From Sthenelais limicola (Eukaryota; Annelida; Polychaeta; Phyllodocida; Sigalionidae), in the NCBI GenBank assembly GCA_942159475.1, contig OW804095.1:53658773-53722772 (forward strand): a DNA stretch of 64,000 nucleotides, given 5' to 3'. Below are positions 50,201 through 62,200 of this stretch, one piece after another (positions within the stretch are counted from its first letter, which is position 1; every line of letters starts with the position of its first letter). The position numbers were made by a program, and so were the translations under genes. The notes below the pieces were generated by a model. It saw only the letters and a program-made list of their open reading frames with translations. It had not been told where the DNA came from and did not search any database.

Positions 50201-53200
50201 TCACTGAAGTACCGATAGATAATCAATATCTAAATACAATGTAGGTTTTCAGTGTCAATATTAACCTCATCCCTTGTATATGATGGTAAATTTGACAGAA
50301 AAGTTAATATCTTAGACTATAATTCCAGATCCCTTGGACTGTATCTGCCCTATGCGTCACTGCATTATTGATTGATTGATTGAAAATTGTATTATGTGAA
50401 GAAACAACACATCGGATATGATGTTATTTTCAGTGATCACAGTTGATAAGCGATTTATAAAGTATAAGGTCTAAGAGTTATTATCTTCTTTTCTTTTCTA
50501 TCTTTTCAGAGATGAAGATTGTTCTGATAAAAATAGACAACACAGAATCTCCACGCGACAACGGCATACCGGCATGCCCCCCATGACACCCCAGGCGTGT
50601 GTCAAAGACAATATTGGCAGCTCTATTTTTGACTTAATATGGACTGAGGTAATTGACAATAATATATAGGACTAATACTGCAGCTAAAACCAGGTTTTAT
50701 CAAGCCATGACATGCATGTAAACCACACTCTTCTAAGATAAACTTTTTTAGATTCTCAATTCTACATTTGGTTCTTGTTCTTTCTATTTTATTTTTTTGA
50801 TGTTTCGAAAATAAAAGAATAGATTCATCAATATCAGTGACATGTAGTTTCACCCGTAATTTGAACACTATTTCCTTTTTCATTGTAGGTTATATCATGG
50901 CTTAGGGACATACTCAGGAAATACGCCCAGATAATTCAATGTAAGTATTTGATATTCAACTTTATCTCTTGTTTTGTTGAATTCAAAATCTTAAGGTATA
51001 TGACCTAACATTAGATAACTGAGGTATATTTATTGAGTTTTAATCGTTATTAGCGCATGCATTACTTCAGAGAAACATCATATGTCAAGATTCTCTGTGT
51101 TTTTTTGGTTTTCTTTTATTACTATTAAGGCCATATATACATCTAACATTCAATTGCAAAACACGCATGTCCACCATGTGGATGTCTTATTGCGTTGCCT
51201 ATATTCTAACCAATTTTACTTTACATTACATTGGATTCATTAGATGTTGATTCAGATGTAGATGAACAGCGATCCTCTGCCATGGCCCTCCCTTTAATGC
51301 AGAGCCCAGGACCAGATATCCTTCCTCCGTCCCGGGAACTTTCACTCATTAACTCCAGCAGATTGGCAGACAGGGTGAGTATTGTGCAATATCTTTGGAC
51401 AATACATTTTGTTTTTGCCTTTGAAGTTTCACAACTATCATAAAAAAATGATGAAGAAATAATCGAAGGTTTTGTCAGGATATAGGCTAACAAATGCTAG
51501 TGGATAGAGGGAAGTCTTAGGGAGTCTATTTGTGTTTATTCATTTGAGACCTGTCTTCCTTCTGTGACTGAACATAGGTCTTCAAGGAAGTCCAGAAATA
51601 AAAGTTTGCAGTGCTTAGGCTGCCCTTTAACAGTGATACGATGCGCATTTAGAATGATATGTAATGGGAATAGCAAACTAGTGAATTACAAAATTGACAT
51701 CTAATATTTACCTTCTTGGGAATACTTCGTTGAACTTGATACAGTAACATGAACATTTAAATGTATGAATGAGTGTAGGTCATCTGCTAATATCTTAAAT
51801 AAATGTTGGTAGACAAACGATTGCACTTATTAAATCGATATTATTGTCCAGGTCTGAAGGTAGACAAAGGGGTTGGGGTTCCAATGGACTGGTGTCTAAA
51901 AATGCATGTAACCTGTTGGAACATAGGGAAACTATAGTAGTCATCATATCAGCATCCATTATTTTTTAAGTAAGTAATAAGTATTCAATCATGTTTGAGT
52001 AACAGACATTTAGTTTCTATATGATGAAGTCAACACCAGGTGCAACCTGCTGTAACCTTTAACTTGGATACCTGAAAAGTTCAGGCCTAACATGAAAGTG
52101 TATTGGATCAAATTTATTTTCAAAAATAGATAAAAGTAGAACTTCCTTTTCCAGAACTCACGGCCGCCTATGAGTGCAGCATCACAATCTCCTGATGGTA
52201 GAGGCCTTGATGGTCTGCTCACCATTTCTACCAAAGCCTTACAAAGTCGTGGTGCAGCAGCATTGGGGTAAAATCTTAATTCCTGTTGACAATTTCATTA
52301 TGACAGGCCCTGAGTATTGCCTTGAGAATTGGAGAAATTGAGTATATATTTGTTCTCGTAAAAACTGTATACAAAACCACCATATATATTATGTATTTTC
52401 TGACTTTCTGACATTGAGTGGCGAGTATTTTATTTTGATTTGATTAGAAAATATTTTATTTGCCAAATTATTACGTGAGGTGAAAGATTGAACTAGCTTC
52501 TGGAATAATTACCAGGTCTTGCAGCTGTTACCGTAAAAGGTGATGGTTGAACTACAATTAGAGACTAGACTAGACGTAAAGAAAGTAGACACCAAAATAA
52601 CAAGTAATACTGATAGAATGTATTTTTTATTTTGAGGTTATAACATCATATATTTCTCTAGTTAATATTTATTTTTATCTAGTTAAGTGAATCTGTAATA
52701 TGAAATATATAATTTGTGCTCCCCTCCTGGCGAATATATTGTGCCAGTAAGTCTCCTTTAACTGTGTTGTTATTTTGCTTAATTTATGCAACTTGTATTT
52801 CTTGATCTAGTGAGCAGCTGACGGCTGAAGCCCTGGAGCGGGTGCTACCCTTGACCATGGCTATACAGGGAGTACGTCCAGGGTCCAGCACAGCTCGCTA
52901 TGCCAGACCCGGCAGTGTGAAACCACAAGATACTCGCCTCACCTCCGCCAGGCTACGTACCGCGGGGCGGGGCAGACTAGCTCCTTTAGAAAGAGCTAAA
53001 ACTCCTAGTATGGTAAGTCGATGCATTTCCACAATGGCCGTCTTTATGTATGTAAGAATTGGTTATAAACTGTACATTGAATTGTTTTCCCAAAATTTAT
53101 TTATTTATACACAAACACAAAAGAAATAAAAAAAATATGTTGATACACATCATCATCCCAGACAGGCCGAGAGCTCGTGTGAATGAAGAACAACTATAAC

Positions 53201-56200
53201 AACAATTGTATATATCTCAATAACAACATCATTTCTTAATCGGCTCTATCGGTATACAGCGGCACCCCACCACTCTCAAGATCAAATTTTATTTTGACAC
53301 ACCCAGAAGCTAGTGTTTTACAGTTTAATCTGGGGAATACGATATACAAGATGATCGAAGAAAAGTCATGTAGAAACCATTTTTTCCCCCCCAAATTATT
53401 TTATTTTTTATTCGTGAAGCTGCTAATGAGTATTTTCTCGCGTTTCTTTCAGGATGAAGACAGACAAATACTACAGAATGAAGTTTTGCGGGGCCGTAAA
53501 CTGACGACGCTTAACGATAACCGCTTTTCGCCCACCCCACCTCTTACATTTCATAGAAACGGTGCCCTCCCCCCTATAGGCCTCGATCAAGAAGCACCTA
53601 AGGTGAGAAACTATGACTTCTCAATTACATTTTTAAGGGATCATTCTGTATTTTTTGCGAGCAGATTGTCTTGGGAAGCTTCTACACGTACTAGAATTTA
53701 GCTTCCCAATTCTGAAAATCCATCCAAAATAAGGGTAATAATAGATTTGGTTTCGTTTGTGACAGAATGTTGAAGATGATGTAAGTATTAGGAAGCGGTT
53801 CAACGTAAGAGAATAAAATTGTATTTATATTGTAAAATTGTATTTTTGTACGTGTATTTATATTGTTTATGGACAATATTGCATGGGCTATTATTTTTAT
53901 ATTAGTTCTTGGGGTATTTATGTCGTGCTTAAAATACTTGTTCTTAGGCTGTATACATGTTGTTCACTGATGATGTCCATCTGTTGATGGCGCCTGATGA
54001 CCAGTGTAAAATATCACATATTTCTTTCAGTCTTTGGTCTTTTATATACAATGGTTCTTTAAAAATGTTTGCTTCACATTGCCCTACAGAAAACATTTTG
54101 CACAAGTCGATTGGCTAAAAACAAAACATGTTCACGCATTCTTCCGCCTTCTGGGCGAGGTAGACATGAAAGGTGTTTCAAGGAGACGCCTAAACGTGTA
54201 ATTCCCCAAGAGCAGAATAAAAAACAAAGAATGTTAAAAAACAGACCGGGTATAATAAGTATACCATCACCAAGGGTAGCTTTACGTCCAGAGACAGAGA
54301 ACCTGTGTATTGTTGGTTCGTGTGCAAAGCTCCATCCACGCACCAACTCTCGCTCGAAGGATGTGAGTAGAAATGCATGGCTCTGAAACAGCCATAACAA
54401 GCATGGGTATCTGCCGTGAATAACTAAAGTTGAGGAGCCCGTGAATTTATTATTCCAAGGGGTTATATACTAAACATTTACGTCTTTGTCTTGGATAGAG
54501 CATACACACAATGGCTAGCCATGTGTTTGATGCGCTTTGTGTTATTTTTTATGTCATAGGATTGCATGCCAACGCATGTTTTGCATGTTATGTTCCTGGC
54601 TGTTATCTATTTGGAAATGCTGCCTCACTTTCTTGAAAATGTTGCATATTTCTGTCATCTACCGAACTATGTCGTCTCTATTGAGATTTGCCTAAGATTT
54701 AGTGAGAGCATATATATGACGCATTTTGTCGTATAAAGCTATATTATAACAATTTCGACTTGATACACATAGTCGCTGACTGTTTTGACAGATGAGGTCG
54801 ATGCATAGCTACTTCGTTAAAAAGGACGCACATTATCATAAATCTCAACCGGGCAAGTGTGTTGTCCTTTTAGTACTAGTATTTGAATAAAGTCTTCAGT
54901 TGATGTCGCACACTATCCAATCATGTACGTCATGTCAAATTGCTTGAGTAGTCTTGTTCGTTTAATCCATGTATTTCAGCCGCATTTGCATCATCCGTGG
55001 ATACATTACATCGCAAATGGACATAACAAATAGAAATAAAGACTGAAGAAACTTATCAGTAAACAACTTTCCCTGTATCATCGTAAATTGCTAATATAAG
55101 GTTGAGCAACCACAATAGCTCATAACATAATCCGATACAAATTGAATATATTAGTGCAAACCGTGAAAAGGGCGTTGGAATGAGTTTTTTCTCTTTAACT
55201 TTTTGGAATGAGCATTATTAATCATGATCTACCACGACAGGAAAATGTCCATTTCCTCTGCACAGACTACAGCGTTGCTAGTCATTCTGTCTGCATAGAG
55301 GTTATGTGTAATTTGTCATTTGGAATGGTCATGCACACGTGCGTTATGAAAATCAGTGGATCAAATGATTGTCAAGTTGATGCGGACTGCTCATGAAACC
55401 TTCGATTTAAATCTTATAAATGCCCATGTCAAGTTTGGAGGGAATATGTTATTTATTGATTAGGACTAATTTCTCTGCACGCGTTACAAACCGTAGAAAC
55501 CTGCCCATGCGTTTGATGTTTCCCCTTTTATCAGATGGAATGGTAATCGGTTAATAAATAATGTAGAGCTTTATTCTAATATTGAACGGGTATTGAAAGG
55601 GGAGAACTTGAGCAATGATGCATGTGATTCCTTGAGAAATTGCCTTGAAAACGCTATGATGAATTGTCGAATGCAAAATGCCCCGACTCCCCAAATCATG
55701 CAAAATTATGTTATTGACATTCCCTAAAAAATGCCTCAGCAAATGAAAAACTAGAATAAAACATTATGTGAACCTCACTAGATTATAAATCAAATCCCCC
55801 CTACCCTCTTTTCCTTCTAGATTTAAGATAATAATTCTCTATCGTTCAGCGGTCTTTATGTTTCCTGCTGAACATTGTCGTGATTTCAATTTATTTCTCC
55901 CATATAATTATCTGATTTGATTGAATTGCAGAAATCTATTCTGACGGGAAGGGCTAGTAGTGCTGTAAATGACAAGGAAGGACGATTACCCTTCAAAGAT
56001 CGAGACCGGGAGAAGATGGCTGTTGGTCTAGAGACGCGACCTAGTACAACTCATGCCATGTATAGAGTATGTCCTTTCTTCTTTATCTTCTTCTTCTTCT
56101 TCTTCTTCTTCTTCTTCTTCTTCTTCTTCTTCTTCTTCTTCTTCTTCTTCTTCTTCTTCTTCTTCTTCTTCTTCTTCTTCTTCTTCTTCTTCTTCTTCTT

Positions 56201-59200
56201 CTTCTCTTTGATTGTTATAGCCAGTGTACATTGTACTATCTATCTCTCTATTGTCTATATATGTCTCAATTTCATTCGCAACGATCTTTGCTGTGTAAAA
56301 ATTATAGATAAAACAAAAATAAAAAAGATAAATTAGCACTTTATGCATTTCCCCTTCCCAGGTATGTTATTGAAATTATTCTGATTACCGTTTCAGTCTG
56401 ACACCCCGTTCTCAAATCGACAGACTACAACACCTTTAGGTTTTAGCAGTAATCGCGTCGCAGCTATCAGTGGCCTAGGGAAAGCGCTCGGTGAGTCAAT
56501 GAAACTAGCCTGCAGATTCACCACAATATCACACGTAAATGATGAGAAATAATGCATGCATTTATTTAATAGCATCAGGAAAATACATTACAGCTTCCTC
56601 ATAGCATACAGGACGAAGAAAAACATGGCATGTTTAATAACATTAATGGCTTTAATTGCTGTCAGGGGTGGCCAGTACATTTTGTTTGCCGAGAAGTGCT
56701 TTTAAAAATCTCATCGTTCGATAAATGGCAGAACTGGATAACATGCTCCTTTATTATGGTTTTGAATTGTCCTAGTAACCAAGATTTTGTTTGCTTGTCG
56801 TTCTTCTAGCCGGCGGATCCAACACCAACGTATTGCACCTGGACGTGAGAGGGAGCGGCATCAACCCCCATGTGAATGAGGGTGACACGCCCGATCTGGT
56901 AGATACAGAGCACCTGGATGAGATGATCCACTCACAATGGGGTACATATTAACTCCTGTCCTTTCTTCTGACCCACTATCATGATCTATGCTGATGTTTA
57001 ATGCTTGTTAACTATCTTTGCGCCTTTACATTGCTCAAGTTCTCCCCTTTCAGTCAGAATTGCCTAGCTCTTATATCTAAACTGCCAAGAACCTTTAGAA
57101 GCTTATTTCTCTTTATCTCCCTTATAAATACCCATAAGATATGGGAATATTTTAGTTTTCCTTGAAACCATTTCCATTTGTTCCCTTACAACGGGTGACA
57201 ATTTTCACATTTCGGTTTAAAATGATGACTATTATACCAATTTCTTGGCCATAAATTACCAGAATATTCTTATTAAAAACATAGAATATCCCAACTTAGT
57301 CCAAGAGAGGGAAGGGCGATCATGCAGTCATCATTAGCTGTATCTGGCAGCATTACGCTATAATTATATGATAATCAAAGGTCCGATAAAACTTTATACT
57401 TATAAGAATTAAAGCCAGAGTCCGCCAGTTATTTAAAGCGTCTGATAGAAAAGTCAAATTGTCCGCTTACAGAAGTCATTCAAATTGTCCGTTACATTAT
57501 GAATATACGACATATATATTACCTTATATATTGGTAATTTTAAAGCTGATTTATTGCTAGTTATTTTTTACTTTATGGAACTTTGCTTCCGAGGCATCTC
57601 AAGATTTCTCAAAGATCACCCCTGTTTCCTCCATTATATATTCTTTATTGTTAAGAAACTGCACTTTAGCTTGCACTCTTGCACTGCATATGTCTGGGAC
57701 TTTTAGTTTTAGTGTTTATTTTAGAATGCTTGTTATCTTTCCAATAGCTTTTGCCCTTCAAATTGCGCTTAACCGACAGCATTCTGGAAGGTGGCTACTT
57801 AACGTTCTCTTCTGCTAAAATGCTGTAGTTAGAGCTAAAGGACAACAACTAGTTATATCTGTGTAGATATTGTTTTAAGAGCATGTGTCAGCGCATTGCA
57901 TATTCGACATTGAGGTCTTTCAATTTTAGAGAGAAAAAACAATATTTTACCATGGGGTTCGCTACCTATGATAATCACATGTAAGCAATACATTTGTGTC
58001 TCGTAATTATTGACCATATACTATGTCAAAGGTAAATTCGAGCAGTTCCTGGTACGCTATCTTATTTGAACATACGTATGCGTTCAGTTATGAAATAGAC
58101 CTGAGCAGTGGTTTAAGATTAAGATTATAGTAATCATTCATAAATAACCCTCCCATGTCCTTGGAATCTTGAGGTGCCTACAACTCCGGTGGTGGAGCTA
58201 ATACTAAACGCCGATTGTCCGTGCCTATAGGCCACTCCTTCCCACCACTCCGAGTACGGCCAGGGCCGGCGCCCGTCACATCTCCCCGACATAGGTCAGA
58301 CTCCTTCCATCTCTAGACATCTCTCATCACACCATAACGACACTGATGTCACTACTGAGTGTGAGTTGTTTGATGTCATTGAAAAATGACGTGGCATGAC
58401 GTGTGCTGCTGCTGTTCCATCACCACCAAATTGGGCCTACTGACTGAGATTCTCCCGATTAAAAGCAAAACATTGAACAATGAATGAAACTAGCCCTCTT
58501 AACAGTATTACGATTTTGTGACAGTGGAATTATATTTTCATTACATGTTATATTTATTTCCAACTGCTTTGTCGTGGCTGGCCCAAATTTCAATTGCCCA
58601 CGACTTCTTCATATCCTTGACTATCCACCTCTAATATGTTTAGTTCTGAACTTTTATTCTACCAGCGTTATACCAATAACTATTTGCAGTCCGTTAATAA
58701 CTGGTATTTGTCATGTTGGGTGCGTGATTAAACAAATTTGGGTTTAAATAACATCCTAATGAATAACCATGAACTAATTCTCAGGATTGAAAATTCCACC
58801 GACGTTTTCAGAAGACTGGTAAGGTTTTGTCCTGAAGGGTAGGCGAGAATCACAGAATGCCAAGATTGAATTCTTTAAAATCAAGTGGAAAGAAAGAAAG
58901 TGGAGAACTTGACTATTAAAAAATTAGTCTGTCACCGCTCATCTAAACACGGCGTTTCCCTATGGTTTTAATACCCACTGAAAAACTTAGCAACACTTCC
59001 AGCTATAGAACAGAAGCCCAAATGTAGATCTATACACGTACCGGCAGGTGGGAACTTCCAATACAAGAAAATAGACTATTCCCTTGATAAGGCAGCTAAC
59101 AAACCATTAGCATCGGTGGTAGAAACATATCTGCCCATACAAACATACATATGTATGATCAGTTCCACAGATAGGGAGAATTAGCCCCGAATTTAACAAA

Positions 59201-62200
59201 CATTTTGAACTCATTGAAACGCAGGTTAATTGAGTTGGTATATAGATATGGTAGCCCTGGATACATCCTGGAAATTTGGGAAGGGTATCTATATAATGAT
59301 TTTGAGAAATTTGCTGTCGTCGATTACTTCCATTATTGTGGTGCAGAAAATTAATCTATTGTATTAAAAAATAAGCTTGTGCCGCTAGATTGTTCTCGTA
59401 CTGCTACATTGTTTTTGCTGTAATATAGCTTCAGTAATGTTCATTAGAATCATCATATTTGTGTTGCCAAATGAACTAAACATAGATATCCCACGCTCAT
59501 CAATATTAATAATGATAAATGTAAATCTTGTACCGCTACACCCCTGCCTACACCACGCTCTATTTTTTTGGTCTATTTCTTCAAAAGTTATTTTTTAGTG
59601 ATTCCCCCCCTAAAAATGGGTTTGGGAGCGACATTTAATCAAATATTTATGCAAGATCTATAAATGTGGGGTATACACAGTGTCAAATTCACGAAGGAAT
59701 TCGCTCGTGACTGGAAACCACATACAATGGTTGTTTTAAACGACATTGTTGATTTCACCGAATTCTCCCCAACGATGGAAATGACCATATATATGTGCTA
59801 TGAAAGGTGGCAAAGAACATTTTAATATTGCCTTGTTAAGTAGTGTCCATGCTATAAGTTCGTATAAAGTCTGTGAACACTTTTTCATGTAGACGAAACA
59901 AATATTGTGTTTATTCTAGACCCTCATAGAGGACGACTTATCCATAGCGGTGTCTTCAGAAATTTTGAAGGTACTGTATTGTAGGGCACTTAGCTTATAA
60001 TCGATGCCGTTTAATTTTTAAAGGCATTTACAATTTAGCTAATGTGTAGTGTACAATGTTAGTCTTTAGAAAAGCACAAACAAATCACTCACAAAACGAT
60101 TTATAGATGGTAGATGGTGAATTTGCAGTTGGTATCGAGTTCTAAAATATGTGTTTGCAAGGTGGAACCTGAGGAAGTACGGAGAACCTAACTCACCTTA
60201 AATATCCAAAACACGCAAGATATCGGGACATCAACAGACATGATATTGGAAAAACAACAGTTTTAGTTTCGCTCCAATGTATATGTCAATTTCTTAATTT
60301 CACTTGAATATTCTTTTCAGCATAGGCTATATAGATGTAGATGTGCAATCTTAGAGCAAAGACAGACCGTCTTATTTACTAATCTTTCTCTGAGCTATCC
60401 CCACTTTCCCCCCTGGCCCCGAATTTCTGAGACTTTAAATGTCATTAATCGTTGTGATCACTAGGTGCATATATAACGATTCCATCCTCAGCATTTATTA
60501 ATAAATCTTTACATAACTCCAGCGAGGTAGATACAACACCTCCATGATGAGTGGTAGATAGGTTTGATTCTGATTTTTTTTTCATCGTAGGAACATATGG
60601 GTACTCGTTAATCCATTGTCTTCCGGTTTTTTTCTCCATTCGTGACGATGTGCTTCTGGATTATATTTGTTTAATCTATATGTTTGGGATTATGATGAAC
60701 TTTCAGGTGCTGCAAAGACCGAGCCTGTCCATGAATTGAAATTACCTGCTATTCACAGTTAGCAGTATTCATCTACATAGTTTATTGGTTTGTAAAATAT
60801 GCTTGGTCTCCCAGTCCCTTTTGTCTCAATGTATCAATATATATAATTCCTGGTCTGATCGTTCCTGGTGTTTACCTATATATTACACTACATGGTCATT
60901 TTGCCTCCGTCTCTTCCTTGACAAATGTTCTGCACGGGTGTGTGTCTGTCTGTCTACATGATTGTGATAGCCTTTTTCTCCCCAACAATAGAAATGCTTG
61001 AAATCGAAGGCTTTGTATATTATAGTTCCGTCTTCTGTATAGATCTGCACTTATTTTTCGCGGCCAAAGTTAGCGGGATCTACCACTGGGAGAGGTTTTC
61101 TATCAACCGAAAAATGGTTGGATTTGATTAAGATGTCTAACAACTTCTTTTTTAATATGTTTGATTTAGTTCCCTGGTATAATTTACAATGTGCTTCTTA
61201 ATGTATTGAATGGGTGGTGGTGGGCGGGATTCGATTCATTTTTTTCTCTGTACCCTTGAATTGCTATTTCTAAATTCTTCTAATCAGCTAAACCATAGGC
61301 AACAAAGTAATAAAAAAAATAATTGAAGGTTATTCCAGATTGGTTAATAAATACTGTCTCCATTGAATATCCTTCGGTTGAACTGCTTTTTTCTTTAAGA
61401 CCCATTCATTTTTTTCCAATTACGATTGGAAAAGATAGTTTTTAATATAATAGGGATACTATGCATATGGTTGAATTCCTTATAGGGTAACTAGCAAATA
61501 GGTATTGGTAATAGCTTCAAGTTGTATATTTGTGTCTTACTAAGGGAATTTGTGTCGATAGGCATTATTCTATTGAGATTGTTGACACAGACTTAATCTT
61601 TTTGTCTCGTTATGCACGGATATATATTAAAGTAGTATTAAGAGAGTTAATTTTGTGATACTTTGATTAAGCAAAAATCTAGCCAAGAATTCCGAGTTCA
61701 TCCCCTCAATCCTTCCCTGAAAATGAATAGTTTTGTGGAATGTGGTATCGTGTCAGTCGGCACAGTTGATCCCTGGTGATGTGGACGGTATATTTATTTT
61801 TATTTCATTTGTGTATCACATATTAAGTAGTAAGTAGTCGAATATCCATGTATTATAAATACATATTATATCTATGTATGTAAAATCAGAAAGCTTTCTT
61901 TATGATGTCGATTAAATTCTGTTGCATGCATGTTGAAAGTAACTAATTTTGATTTTAAACCGAAAAACATTTAACCTGAATTTAGCTCGTGTATATATGT
62001 ATTAAATATTGAACGAAGAAAATTATGAGTTAGATGTTAGAAGTCTTTATGTAGATAGGAATCTCTGAAAGTTTGATTATACCTGATGTTACATAAGTGT
62101 CTGCGTATCGTAAATTTGCGTTATTGATTTCATGTTAGTATTGATGTTTAAATGAATCTTTCACAAATAAATCATCTCTAATTTCCTTACCTTCAGCCGG

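Noticed and set aside
55917..56348. Open frame joining FAM149 exon 17 to poly-Phe, and the minus poly-Glu frame
   Set aside because: The exon ends at the gtatgt donor at 56067. The rest is the TTC microsatellite in the intron.
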